Counted from the first letter of the stretch, positions 1 to 9,826 are shown. The stretch is 64,000 nt of DNA from Basidiobolus meristosporus CBS 931.73 (GCA_002104905.1 MCFE01000323.1:30943-94942), one strand, 5' to 3'. The notes: generated by a model from the letters alone, not told the origin. Translations and numbers: made by a program.

Positions 1-654
1 CACCACATTGTCTCCCTCCTACACTGTGATAGGTTTTTCTGTGGGCTTAATCTTTGGGCACTGTTGTTGTTCTTCAAAGACTGTATGGTGTTCCTCTGCT
101 ATTACATTGGGAAACGGCTCAGTTCTTGGCTGTGACATTGAGCAACTAGAGTTCCTTCTTTGCAGCAAAGATACTGCTTTCTCTACCTGGGATATTGATT
201 GCTCTACATGTATTATCTGCTCATCCTGCTTCTGGACTACTTCTTGATTTCTCTGGGCCATTGCATCTATCCTATCAGCCACTGCACCTAATTGCTTCAT
301 TAATGCTTTGGTATGAGCTGACAACATACTTGCTAATATGGGTGGTGGTGATGTTATCATGGCCACCTGCTGATCTTCAAGTGAGGGTACTGCATTTGCT
401 ACATTCTCATCTGCCTGAGCATAACAGTCAGCTTGTGGCTTCACAGAGGTTCTGAATTGCCTACTTGACTGAGAGCCTGAGGAGTCTGCATTATTACCTT
501 CAATGGGCACACTGTCCACAGGGCCTTTTTTGGATGTAGCCCCACTTGTTGCACTGAATGTCAAAGCAAGCTGTTGTCCAACCATTCTTCAGTTGCTGTC
601 AGTGGTAGGGTTTGGTTGAGAGCCAGACAACTTTGCTTTATTTTTTCGCGGTAT
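1..654 (-). pseudogene. CACTA companion protein ORF A (C1), C-terminus off-window
   Basis: Minus-strand companion gene of C1, cut by the window edge. The N-terminus is rich in Lys, Ser, Gln and Pro and low in complexity. A helical stretch around 230-330 (residues such as MKQLGAVADRIDAMAQRN) has heptad-like spacing and looks like a coiled coil, so oligomerisation is plausible. The frame is broken: the start codon seen in copy C12 (ATG at 54083) is ATA here at 652-654, a TGA replaces a Lys codon just before the internal Met at 585, and a TAG at 19-21 replaces the Trp codon present in C12. I recognise no database family. By analogy with two-component CACTA elements it may be a DNA-binding or assembly partner of the transposase, but that is inference. 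The best complete copies for comparison lie at 45335-47225 and 52454-54083. Confidence 0.7.
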
Positions 655-875
655 ATATATGGAAGTCTGTCAAACCAAAGGGGAAATAGTGTTACATATA
701 CATGCGTATGTGGTGCCACAACTTTATTTATAATGCTTACTATGGCAGGTCATCATTGAATCTTACATTCATGTTGGTGCAATGTCTCAAATACAAGACT
801 GTCTTAAGTTCACATGAGTATTGACCAAATGTGATATAATAGCATTACATTGTTGAAAGTCAAGCTGTTTGCCCC
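655..875. promoter_or_regulatory. Divergent promoter region of C1
   Basis: The 221 bp between the start of ORF A (654, minus) and the transposase ATG (876, plus) hold no frame of their own. The equivalent gap in copy C12 is 222 bp (54084-54305), and the sequence is recognisably shared in C4-C7. Constant spacing and conservation between two divergent genes suggest a shared bidirectional promoter. There is an AT-rich stretch around 828-846, but I cannot assign a TATA box with confidence. Confidence 0.5.
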
Positions 876-2051
876 ATGGACAAGACAACTTTGACTCAAT
901 GCTGTAAGAGAAGAGAAAAAAGACCATGTGGCTATTGTGGCAAGCCTCTCAGCCATGAAGCATGCAGACAGTATAGAAAGTATTACAGGGTTCATGGCCA
1001 GTGTTTTGCCACCCAAGTCATATTTGACCATTCATTGGTCACTATTGTACCAACATTATCTTGCCGGCCAGTTAATACTTCTATATTGGCACCTGGCTCA
1101 CTTTGTCACCTTGCACAAACTGAGTCAGGTGAGTTTGTGACACCTTCAGGCTCACCTCAGCCTTCTGAATATGGCACGCAGAGTGATAGCTCTGACAAAG
1201 AAGGTTCACTGATGGATTTTGATCCAATCTCCCCCAACAACAGTACCACATATGAGCCTGGTCAAATCCCTATATTCAATGAGACAACACCTGCTGAAAC
1301 AAATGCCAAGGATACTTTATGGAGCCAAGTGAGCCCAGCAATTGATCTACTGGTGAATGATGTAATGTTGTGGCAAGAGAAGTGGTGCATTTCCACTAAT
1401 ATCAGTAATGGGGGCTTTGGGGATTTATTACTACTTCTTGCCAAAATCATATGGGGATGCAACTTACCATGTACATGGTACTAGTGGACAACTGTCATGT
1501 GGCTGGCAACATATGATTCAGAGGCTGTGCTGATTCCAGCATGTGTTAACAGTTGCATGACATTCACATCTACAAATGCTACCATTGCAATGTGTCCAAA
1601 TTGTCAGGAATCCACCACCATTGAGGGAAAACATTGCTCACACTCCGGATATATTCCGGTCATACCCCATCTGAGGAGGCTGATGCAGTCTGACAAATAT
1701 TGCAAAGCTATAGAGTACCACACTCAGTATCAATCAAGCGTAAACATATCTGATATATTTGATGGCAAACATTACAAACAGCTAAGAAGCAAGGGCTACT
1801 TTGAAGGTATGTATGACCATGCCTTTGCTTTAGCACTTGATGGATTCTCATTAAACAAGTACTCTACCAGCAAATCCTGCTGGCCACTGATTCTTGTCAG
1901 TCTGAATCTGCCGTCCATCTTATGGTATCAGTGCAATAATCTAATGGTAGTCTCACTGGTATCTGGGCATAAATCACTGTCTAACCTGGATAGCTACCTG
2001 TATCCATTGCTGGATAAATCTTGTATGCTTTCCAGCAGGATAACAGTAAAT
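876..2051 (+). pseudogene. Tnp2-type transposase of C1, segment 1 (N-terminus and core)
   Basis: First part of the cut-and-paste transposase gene. The ATG at 876 opens a Lys/Arg-rich N-terminus with a CxxC-type zinc finger (RPCGYCGKPLSHEACRQY), typical of the DNA-binding end of fungal Tnp2 proteins. The Tnp2 core follows: a CPNCQ motif near 1594, then LDGFSLNKYSTSKSCWPLIL near 1840-1900, which matches the DGFNPF...SCWPVIL signature of plant CACTA transposases. A TAG at 1482-1484 interrupts the frame where other copies have a Lys codon (A to T), and the same frame then reopens to 2051. There H1 is inserted in an Asn codon (AAT, 2049-2051, duplicated at 8854-8856). The gene is therefore a pseudogene on two counts. 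Segments 2 and 3 are at 8854-9826 and 17006-17380. Confidence 0.85.
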
Positions 2052-2223
2052 AGACTTGATCCGTTGGATAGAGCCACATAGTGCCAACCTGTTTATGGTG
2101 CCGGATCATTCTGGCACTATCTGGTACTATAATTTCTACCATTATGCCAGTGGTAGGCTATAGTTACTGGTAATTTACTTAATTTTACTTATGTTGCTCA
2201 GAGTAGTGCTTTCCTTGCTTTAT

Positions 2224-2299
2224 TTACTCTTCATAATGCTCCAGACACATTTCTCTCAGTGAATGTCTTCTTGCGTGAACATACTGTGCATTAATAAGT
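2224..2299 (-). pseudogene. H1 transposase C-terminal tail
   Basis: The last codons of the H1 transposase, separated from the rest of the gene (5704-6512) by the H2 insertion. The tail matches the C-terminus of the H2 copy (REMCLEHYEE in H2), with the stop at 2224-2226. It continues on the far side of H2 at 5704. Confidence 0.8.
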
Positions 2300-2390
2300 A
2301 GACTTGTTCCATTGGATAGTGCCACATAGTGCCAGCCGGTTTATAGTGCCGGATTGATCTGACACTCTACGGCACTATCTGGCACTATAA
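2300..2390. repeat. Left subterminal AGTGCC repeat cluster of H2
   Basis: Just inside the left terminus AGTGCC occurs three times in direct orientation, followed by two inverted copies (GGCACT). The pattern is kept at the left ends of H1 (2052-2150), H3 (39600-39696, complement) and MITE M1. Arrays like this often bind the transposase or its partner; that role is inference. Confidence 0.6.
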
Positions 2391-2482
2391 TTTCTACCAT
2401 GATGCCAGTGGTATGATACAGTTACTGGTAATTTTACTCAATCTTACTTATGTTGCTCAGAATAGTGCTTTCCTTGCTTTAT

Positions 2483-3367
2483 TTACTCTTCATAATGCTC
2501 CAGACACATTTCTCTCAGTGGATTTCTTCTTGTCTGAACATACTGTGCATTGATAAGTATCTTAACTATTTTACCTATTCTGCTGTTTTCTCCTATATAT
2601 GACTTTCCTCTGTATTTACCTGCCAATATGCTGAATCTCTTCAGATATCCAAATGTGTGCTCTACCCTTACTCTGAAATGATTAAATATCTCATTGTAGA
2701 GCTTCTGCTTCCTGCCAAGCACACCATTCCTTGGCTTCCTATAAGCTGTAATACATCCTAATCTCTGACAATCCTCTCCTATATAGGCCAAGTCTGCCAT
2801 ACATTTCTCCCCTCTACTGAATTCAGGATGATTCTCTACCCAGAGTGCTTTGTCATGCCTACTTCCAGCAAATGGCCCACTAAACCAGATGATGTTACCC
2901 TCAATGTCAGACAGTGCTTGAAACTTCACACAGTGTGCCTTGTACTTGCCAGAATAAAAGTGCCTCTGCCCTCTAGAAGGTCTGTTAATCCTCACTGGGA
3001 AGGTATCCAAAATACTCCTGATATGGAACCTGTTGCTGAACACTCTGGGATATGGAAGTCTATTGGAGCTTCTGAACCTAGTATTCCAAGCTTGCTCTAA
3101 GTCATTCATACCCTCTGCAAGGTGGTTCTCCATTGCTGTCAGCTGGGAATGAAAGCTTCTAGGACTTTTGTTGCCATGGATGGTGGGATGAAACCTTGTA
3201 GGGCAATAGTTCTTGTAATAGCAGAGAAGCTTAACAAGGGATCTCCTTGAGTAGATTGGGGTTGATGGTCCACAGTACTTGGAATAGATCTCCTCCAGTG
3301 TGTCAAAAGGAAATCCAGTGGTAATGATGGGATTGATGAGAAAAGACCATTCAGATGAGTAAGTCAT
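2483..3367 (-). CDS. HARBI1-like DDE transposase (H2), intact 294 aa
   Basis: Open reading frame for the transposase that would cut and rejoin the element. It resembles the DDE_Tnp_4/HARBI1 nuclease family. The catalytic residues appear to be D121 (ILDTFPVRINRPS), D192 (CMADLAYIGEDC) and E236 (FRVRVEHTFGYLKRF), with the usual YSGKYKAH and GSRHDKALW blocks between the first two. The first 70 residues, basic with aromatics, probably form the DNA-binding end. The start at 3367 is supported because copies H1 (6512), H3 (38631) and H4 (51735) begin at the same residue. The protein is slightly shorter than many HARBI1 family members (often 300-400 aa). There is no frameshift or internal stop, unlike in H1, H3 and H4, so it could be functional; this cannot be proved from sequence. 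Confidence 0.88.
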   Translation of the reverse strand: MTYSSEWSFLINPIITTGFPFDTLEEIYSKYCGPSTPIYSRRSLVKLLCYYKNYCPTRFHPTIHGNKSPRSFHSQLTAMENHLAEGMNDLEQAWNTRFRSSNRLPYPRVFSNRFHIRSILDTFPVRINRPSRGQRHFYSGKYKAHCVKFQALSDIEGNIIWFSGPFAGSRHDKALWVENHPEFSRGEKCMADLAYIGEDCQRLGCITAYRKPRNGVLGRKQKLYNEIFNHFRVRVEHTFGYLKRFSILAGKYRGKSYIGENSRIGKIVKILINAQYVQTRRNPLREMCLEHYEE

Positions 3368-3726
3368 ATTAAAATTGATGGATGATTGTATGGAGGCGGT
3401 TTGAATCGATTTGGCACGATCTGAGTTATTTATCTGATTTTTAACACATTATGGTTAAATCTCCATCAATTGCCATGTATCCCATCATTATGTCGCAAAA
3501 ATCATCCGCAAACAATGCCTTGGTACTTTTGTTGATGCTTTAATCATAGGTCTATAATCAAATAGGAAATCTGCAATTGATGTGATCTGATCCGTGTCAA
3601 CGCGATACAAAATGCATCATGCATAATATATGGAAAATTCAACAATCACTTTAGTTTTCATATATATTTCATAAAAGACCAGGTTGATGCCAATATACAG
3701 CTGTATAAGTATCCAAATCCGTTGCT
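3368..3726. promoter_or_regulatory. Divergent intergenic region of H2
   Basis: A 359-bp AT-rich spacer between the transposase (minus) and the companion gene (plus). The same spacer is recognisable in H1 (6513-6864), H3 (38258-38630) and H4 (51378-51734). A TATA-like run lies at about 3660-3675, ahead of the companion gene. I see no other gene here. Confidence 0.45.
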
Positions 3727-4957
3727 ATGGTCCCCATACCAAGCCTCAACTCATCCTTAGTACAACCCAGACAAAACCCATCCCCAGCTCACAAGCGCGG
3801 TCCGGACCGGAAAAGTTGATGTTGGATCCGTTTGAGTTCTTGCCAAATGATTTTAGTATGGCCCAAGTGTCTATGATGAGCCTTCATACAGATATTTGGG
3901 CACTACTGATTAATCTAGCAGAACTAGATACCTCAGAGAGTTGACAAAGATGGAAGAATTTGAGTAGAAAGCTGTGGCATGAGTTCTACATCAAGATGCC
4001 AGCCGATGTATGTGAAAGATATATAACAAGACAAGTATTGAAATCAAGAATGAGCTGAGAGTGAGGGGATTTGACGAGGAAGCCGCGTGGGAACGATTTT
4101 GCACGCAATTTGCACAGTACGGGCCGGACGCGTCCGTTTGTGCCTCAACTTTGGGAACCAAAGAGATTTTGAATGAGTTTTTGCCTCAAATGACTAATGT
4201 ACTACGTGATATATTAGTAGAGCTAAGTGGCTTCCAAGAGCAATATACACAGGACTCATCCAGGCAACAGCTCCAAAGTATCAGACAGAGGGTAAGTGAA
4301 TACCTTGAGGAATCAGATGGTGAGCTCCAGGAGGAAGAATACAGACCGCGAGCAACATCGTCCAGATTGCGCCAGCACACCTCGCTGGATTCCCTACCAT
4401 CTCTTGCAACCACAGCGCGCCGGCGCACGTCAGTCCAGACCACGCCAACACCCTTTACCAGAACGCCCTGCGTTGAGTCAACGCGCGCGCTTCAGAGCAA
4501 AACTACCAGAACTCGCCAAACTGCTCATTTAGACACAAGTCCATTGGAGCGGACCAAGTCACGTCAACATGCGGCATCACATCAAACTCAGCCAAGGGCC
4601 ATCTCAACGCGTCAAGGCGCGCCTGCGCGTGCCGTTTTGCCTGACCATCAGCGATTTACTTCTGGTGAACTGACTGATGATGACCAACATGAAGTGACTC
4701 AACCACCAGAGCCCTTGGCAAGTAAAAGAACGTGTCAGCGCGTGGCACTACAGGCCGGTTCAGTTGGTTCAGTTGGAGCGATTCAGCGTGGCCAAGCTGC
4801 AGCATTGCACTCATCAACTAGGAGGCAGAATACTGACTACAAATACACAAGTAGCCAAGATGATAGTCAGACAGGAAGTAGTATAGGTGTGCAAAGTGAG
4901 TCACTACCAAATGCTTCAGTAGTAATCCCTGTGAGAAAAAAACCCAGGAGAAGATGA
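3727..4957 (+). pseudogene. Harbinger companion protein (H2), frameshifted
   Basis: Plus-strand partner gene of the H2 transposase. Comparison with H1 gives a start at the MVPIPS codon run (3727 here, 6865 in H1) and a product of roughly 350-400 aa. The N-terminal third is mixed helical with conserved LPNDF, SLHTDIWALL and ADVCKKIYN blocks. The middle (from 4061) contains a conserved CTQFAQYGPDASVCASTLGT block. The rest is Ser/Thr/Gln/Arg-rich and probably disordered, ending in the basic run KKPRRR, a likely nuclear-localisation signal. H2 has lost one C near 3783 and one base near 4014, and has a TGA at 3942-3944, leaving only 4061-4957 (298 aa) open. Harbinger partners are usually Myb/SANT proteins, but I cannot find a clear Myb repeat, so the DNA-binding role is inference. 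Confidence 0.65.
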
Positions 4958-5101
4958 TGCGATCGCTTTGAATCGCTCACATTTGTAATGATCCCAACAA
5001 CCCTTTTTTTTTGCAATCCGAATCGAGCCATCGCAAATCAGTGATCATCAAATTTTTGATATAAGTAATATCAAGGTCATCTCACATTTGAGACAGAACC
5101 C

Positions 5102-5110
5102 CTATAAATA
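5102..5110 (+). promoter_or_regulatory. TATA box ahead of the small right-end gene of H2
   Basis: The motif CTATAAATA sits 88-96 bp upstream of the ATG at 5198. The same box is kept in H1 (about 8253), in the complement of H3 (about 35709-35717, and in degenerate form, reading CTATATGGA, in its duplicate near 36050) and in H4 (about 49978-49986). It lies after the companion gene stop, so it marks a separate transcription unit. Confidence 0.6.
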
Positions 5111-5197
5111 AACACCCTGCATATATATACGTCATCTGTAATACCAGTGCAGCTATTGGATCTGTTTCACACCTACACGATCGCTTGCGTGCTAGCT

Positions 5198-5500
5198 ATG
5201 ACACCTTGCCCAATCACTAGGATCAGGGATTTACTTGCTCAATGGGCAAAATGGGATATTTGATGGCAAATCAGGTAGCTTTTTCAGCAGTCAATGAGCC
5301 AATTGGGGGCTGCCAGCTTCAGGATACTTTTGGACCAATTAACCACTGAGATACCGTCCAATTGGAGTGAGGGTAACCAAAATGGTAAGTATCAGTGTAG
5401 CTTATAGTGTGATACACATTTATTTCCAGTTACATTAAAGAAACATATCCAAATACCGGATTTTACCTGCCATTATAGCGCTATCCAATTGCGCACGTGA
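5198..5500 (+). pseudogene. Small conserved spliced-looking reading frame near right end of H2
   Basis: I do not recognise this product. The ATG at 5198 opens a frame beginning MTPCPITRIR. A good 45-nt intron follows, 5385-5429 (donor GTAAGT, acceptor TTTATTTCCAG), after which the frame continues (KKHIQIPDF) to a TGA at 5498-5500. Read with this single intron it is 85 codons with TGA at codon 22 and TAG at codon 27. The TAG is in all four copies, and it falls inside a possible second 42-nt GT-AG intron (5275-5316). Removing both gives about 71 aa. Codon 22 is TGA in H2, H3 and H4 and CAA in H1, as expected from decay of an ancestral CGA. The conserved TATA box, ATG, splice sites and stop in four copies argue for a real gene; its role is unknown. 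Confidence 0.45.
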
Positions 5501-5703
5501 TGCAAGCATTACAAGTTGGCGCAATCATCCGTGCCAACCTCATCGTGTCAGATTGTGCCATAGTGTGCGAGATCGTCCCGCATAGTGCGAAATCGTCCAA
5601 GAACAATCCTGCCTTCTGGTAGCTATTATATTGTGCCCGATTGTTTTTTGCAACCGCGGATCGCGCCGCGCGCCCTGGCACGGTACAATGGAACAAGTCT
5701 AGT

Positions 5704-6512
5704 ATCTTAACTATTTTACCTATTCTGCTGCTTTCTCCTATATATGACCTTCCTCTGTATTTACCTACCAATATGATGAATCTTTTCAGATATCCTAATG
5801 TATGCTCTACCCTCACTCTGAAATGATTAAATATCTCATTGTAGAGCTTCTGCTTCCTGCTAAGCACACCATTCCTTGGCTTCCTATAAGCTGTAATTTA
5901 TCCTAATCTCTGACAATCCTCTCCTATATAAGCTAGGTCTGCCATACATTTCTCCCCTCCACTGAATTCTGGATGATTTGCTACCCAGAGTGCTTTGTCA
6001 TGCCTACTTCCAGCAAATGGCCCACTAAACCAGATGATGTTACCCTCAATGTCAGACAGTGCTTGAAACTTCACACAGTGTGCCTTGTACTTGCCAGAAT
6101 AAAAGTGCCTCTGCCCTCTAGAAGGTCTGTTAATCCTGACTGGGAAGGTATCCAAAATACTCCTTATATAGAACCTGTTGCTGAGCACTCTGGGATACAA
6201 AAGTTTATTGGAGCTTCTGAACCTAGTACTCCATGCTTGCTCTAAGTCATTCATACCCTCTGCAAGGTGGTTCTCTATTGCTGTCAGCTGAGAATGAAAG
6301 CTTTGAGGACTTTTGTTGCCATGGATGGTGGGATGAATCCTTGTAGGGCAATAGTTCTTGTAATAGCAGAGAAGCTTAACAAGGGATCTCCTTGAGTAGT
6401 TTGGGGTTGATGGTCCACAGTACTTGGAATAGATCTCCTCCAGTGTGTCAAAAGGAAATCCAGTTGTAGTGACGGGATTAATGAGAAAAGACCATTCAGA
6501 TGAGTGAGTCAT
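5704..6512 (-). pseudogene. HARBI1-like transposase of H1, main part
   Basis: Damaged orthologue of the H2 transposase. The ATG at 6512 starts the same protein (first residues MTHSSEWSFL). The first catalytic Asp block and the GSRHDKALW block are intact, but the frame stops near 5896 where a Cys codon has become TAA. It reopens in the EHTLGYLKRF block and is then cut at 5703 by H2. The last residues lie at 2224-2299. Amino-acid identity with H2 is high, so the two elements are one family. Confidence 0.85.
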
Positions 6513-6864
6513 ATCAAAATTGGGAGGATTGCGCTGAGATTATTTGATTTGGCACAATCAGCTTTATTTATCTGATTATCCATGCATTATGATTAAATAT
6601 CCATCAATTGCCATGTATCCCATCATTATGTTGCAAAAGTCATCCTTATACAATCACTGGGTATTTTTATTGATGTTTTACTCACAAGTCTATAATCAAA
6701 TAGGAAATCTGCAATTGATGTGATCTGATCTGTGTCAATGCAATCCAAGATGCATCATACATAATATATGGATAATTTAACAATCACATTAGTTTTCATA
6801 TATGTTTAATATAAGACCAGGTTGATGCCAATACACCACTGTATAAGTATCCAAATCTGTCACT

Positions 6865-8110
6865 ATGGTCCCTATACCAAGTCTCAACTCATCTTTAGTT
6901 CAACCCAGACAAAATCCATCCCCCAGCTCACAAGCGCAGTCTGGACCAGAAAAGGCAATGTTGGATCTGTTTGAGTTCTTGCCAAATGATTTCAGTATGG
7001 CCCAAGTGTCTATGATGAGCCTTCATACAGATATTTGGGCACTACTCATTAATCTAGCTGAACTAGATACCTCAGAGAGTCAACAGAGATGGAAGAACCT
7101 GAGTAGAAAGCTGTGGCATGAGCTCTACATTAAGATGCCAGCGGATGTATGTAAGAAGATATATAACAAGACAAGTATTGAAATCAAGAATGAGCTGAGA
7201 GTGAGGGGATTTGATGAGGAAGCCACACAGGAACAATTTTGCACGCAATTTGCACAGTATGGACCAGATGCATCCGTTTGTGCCTCAACTTTGGGAACCA
7301 AAGAGACTTTGAATGAGTTTTGCCTCAAATGACTAATGTATTATGTGATATAGTTGTAGAGCTAAGTGGCTTCCAAGAGCAATGTACATAGAACTCATCC
7401 AGGTAACAGTTGCAAAGTATTAGACAGAGGGTAAGTGTATACCTTGAGGAATCAGAAGGTGAGCTTCAAGTGGAGGAATACAGACCGCAAGCAACATTGT
7501 CTAGATTGTGCCAGCATGCCTTGCTGGATTCCTTACCATCCCTTGCAACTTCAGCGCACCGGCGCACATCAGTCCAAAATACGCCAACACCCTTCACAAG
7601 AGCACCCACATTGACTCAATGCATATTGGGTCAAGGTGCGCACTGCAGAGCAAAACCACCATAACCCACAAAACTGCTCAAAAAACTACAAGTCCATTGG
7701 AGCAGGCCAAATTGCATCAACAAGCGGCATCACATCAAACTCAGCCAAGGGCCATGCCAGCGCATCAAGTTGCATCTGCACATGCTATTACACCTGACTA
7801 TCAACCAGTTACTTCTGGTGAACTGACAGATGATGACCCACTTGAAGTGCCTACACCACCAGAGCCTTTGGCAAGTAAACAAACATGTCAGCACGTAACA
7901 CTGCAGGCCAGCTCAGTTGCATCATCTGGAGCAATTTAGTGAGGCCAAGCTGCAGCATTGCACTCATCAACCAGGAGGCAAAATATTGACTATAAATACA
8001 CAAGTAGCCAAGAGGATAGTCAAGAAGAAAGTAGTTCAAGTATGCAAAGTGAATCACTACCAAATGCTTCAGTAGTAATCCCTGTGAGAAAAAAGCCTAG
8101 GAGTAGATGA
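6865..8110 (+). pseudogene. Harbinger companion protein of H1
   Basis: Same gene as 3727-4957. The N-terminal half is open from 6865 to about 7329, including the stretch that is broken in H2, and therefore gives the best view of the N-terminus. A single T deletion near 7318 (H2 has one more T in the same run) causes a frameshift, and a TAG follows near 7390. The Ser/Thr/Gln-rich half (7410-7939) is recognisable but frameshifted, and the tail near 8090-8110 ends in KKPRSR. Most differences from H2 in the 3' half are CpG to TpG or CpA. Confidence 0.7.
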
Positions 8111-8350
8111 TGCAATTGCATTGAATTGCTATTATTTGTAATGATCCAAACAACACATTTTTTTTGCAATCCGCATTGAGCCATTGCAAATCAGTGATCA
8201 CTAGATTTTTGATATAAGTAATATTAAGGTTGTCTCACATTTGAGACAGGACCCCTATAAATAAACACCCTGCATATGTATACATCATCTGTGGCATCAG
8301 TACAGCCATTTGATCTGATTTGCACCCATATAATTGGTTGCGTGCTTGCT

Positions 8351-8653
8351 ATGACACCTTGTCCAATCACTAGGATCAGGGAATCACTTGCTTATTGGGC
8401 AAAATGGGATATTCAATGGCAAACCAGGTAGCTTGTGTATTGGTCAAAGAGCCAATTGGGGGCTGAAAGCTTCAAGATTCTTCTGGACCAATTAACCACT
8501 GAGATACCATCCAATTGGAGTGATGGTAGCCAAAATGGTAAGTATAAATGTAGATTATATTGTGATTTGCATTTATCTCCATTTACATTAAAGAAACATA
8601 TCCAAATACCAGACTTTGCCTACTATAATAGTGGTATCCAATTGCTCACATGA
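8351..8653 (+). pseudogene. Small right-end reading frame of H1
   Basis: Counterpart of 5198-5500: same ATG context, same TATA box upstream (about 8253), same donor (GTAAGT) and same stop. Codon 22 is CAA here and open, while codon 27 is TAG. The second-intron acceptor has lost its G (CCAT in place of CCAG). Read without splicing from an internal Met at 8435 it gives 72 open codons to 8653. Confidence 0.4.
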
Positions 8654-8853
8654 TGCAAACATTACAAGTGGGCGCAATCATTTGTGTTAACCTCATTGTG
8701 TCAGACTGTGCCATAGTGTGCAAGATAATCCCACATGGTGCAAAATTGTCCAAGAGCAATCCTGCCTACTGATAGCTACAATATTGAGCCTGACTGTTCT
8801 TAGAAACTGCAGATTGCACCGTGTGCCCTGGCACGGTACAATAAAACAAGTCT

Positions 8854-9826
8854 AATGGCTGTCATGTAAAAGCTCATAGTATTATATGCATTGGAGATAC
8901 CCCAGCCATCAGCAAGATAGCAGGCTATTCCAGGCACAATGGACGGTATTGCTTTCAAATGTGTGAGATCCAGGGGATTTACTCCATAACTCACACACAT
9001 TATTATTACCCAAACACCAGCACTATGAACATCATCTTTCTGCAGAGAGAATGTACAGAAGTAAGCATGCAGTTGCAGCAAAGTTGGCAAGCTATAAGCC
9101 ATTGGCTGGAATATGGAATCAATTGGAAACCGGATATACTTAAGATAGAGGGTATCTGTTGGAGCAAAAGCTTTCCACTGGGAGCAATGCATTTGCTTTT
9201 CAACAATATCCCTATACTGATGACCAAGTTGTACATGGGGCACTTTAAGCTTAATGAGCCCTTTGAGATACCAGAGAAATTTGAAAAAATTGGCAAGATA
9301 TTGGAGAGTATCTGCTACCCTAGGTACTTCTCATAGGCTCCAATTAATATTCATACACATATGCAACAATACAAATCCAAAGACTGGATGAACTAGATAT
9401 GTATATATTCAAGTGGTGTGCATGTAGATCTCTGCTGCTACTGTATCCATTCTCTACTCCATCTTGCACAACATGTGGAGAATATTGGGCCTTGCTTCAC
9501 CTTTTGGGAGTTTCCTATGGAGCCAATGTGTGAGGAGATAGGAAGCCAAGTCAAGTTGTAGGTACTAACATATCCCAATCTCATCAAGAATATTACCCTT
9601 AAGTCCATCATGGATGTGATGAGTTGGCACATGGAGGACAGCCAGAAAGAGTTGGAAAATACTAAGGACAAATGTGCACATGGAAACACCTATGCCTATG
9701 GCATTAAGAAGCTAAGCAGCCCCAATGCGTGGGTATTCAGTCAAGTAATGCAAAGTTTGGTTGGGTGCAACAAGCAACTAATTTTTATCAGGAAAACTCC
9801 ACCAAGGTATGCTGGATTTCTTGCGG
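8854..9826 (+). pseudogene. Tnp2-type transposase of C1, segment 2
   Basis: Continues the frame broken at 2051. It starts at the duplicated AAT and reads a conserved block containing IICIGDTPAISKIAG and QMCEIQGIYSITHTHYY, the part of Tnp2 proteins around the second catalytic region, then WSKSFPLGAMHLLFNNIP. A CAG to TAG change ends the frame at 9334-9336. About 200 bp present in other copies (for example 56020-56215) are missing at about 9420. The segment then reads WHMEDSQKELENT and KKLSSPN to the intron donor at 9807. It is interrupted by the gypsy LTR at 9827. Confidence 0.85.

Larger units (their letters stand above)
2300..5700 (-). mobile_element. PIF/Harbinger-like element H2, full length
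   Basis: A 3401-bp element nested in H1, bounded by AGACTTGTTCCATTGG at 2300 and its inverted counterpart ending at 5700, with an AGT target duplication (2297-2299 and 5701-5703). A 3-bp duplication and a two-gene layout fit PIF/Harbinger. It carries an open 294-aa transposase (minus), a divergent companion gene (plus) and a small conserved reading frame near the right end. H2 still has many CpG dinucleotides, unlike H1, so it is the youngest Harbinger copy here. Transposition competence is uncertain because the companion gene has a stop and a frameshift. Confidence 0.92.
2052..8853 (-). mobile_element. PIF/Harbinger-like element H1, split by H2
   Basis: A complete but decayed DNA transposon inserted in the C1 transposase gene. 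The termini are AGACTTGATCC at 2052 and its complement ending at 8853. The target-site duplication is AAT (2049-2051 and 8854-8856), and removing H1 plus one AAT rejoins the C1 Tnp2 frame exactly. Without the nested H2 and its duplication, H1 is about 3.4 kb, the same length as H2. It encodes a HARBI1-like transposase on the minus strand, and on the plus strand a companion protein and a small spliced-looking reading frame near the right end. It is clearly older than H2, which sits inside its transposase gene. Confidence 0.9.

Noticed and set aside
655-875. Possible tRNA or small RNA gene in the divergent spacers
   Set aside because: No cloverleaf or A/B box pattern is visible, and conservation is explained by shared promoters.
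2828-3100. 90-codon plus-strand frame opposite the H2 transposase (also 5973-6245)
   Set aside because: It is the antisense shadow of the conserved transposase. Its conservation between copies follows from the real gene.
9006-9296. Minus-strand frames opposite the Tnp2 core (also 8800-9243, 55434-55817, 55631-55921)
   Set aside because: They mirror conserved Tnp2 codons and have no independent start context or domain.
9728-9790. Candidate 59-nt intron with a CTAAT branch point in Tnp2
   Set aside because: The motifs look good and the length is 59 nt in C7 and close to that in C1, but removal gives the wrong reading frame downstream. The 52-nt intron starting at 9807 fits instead.
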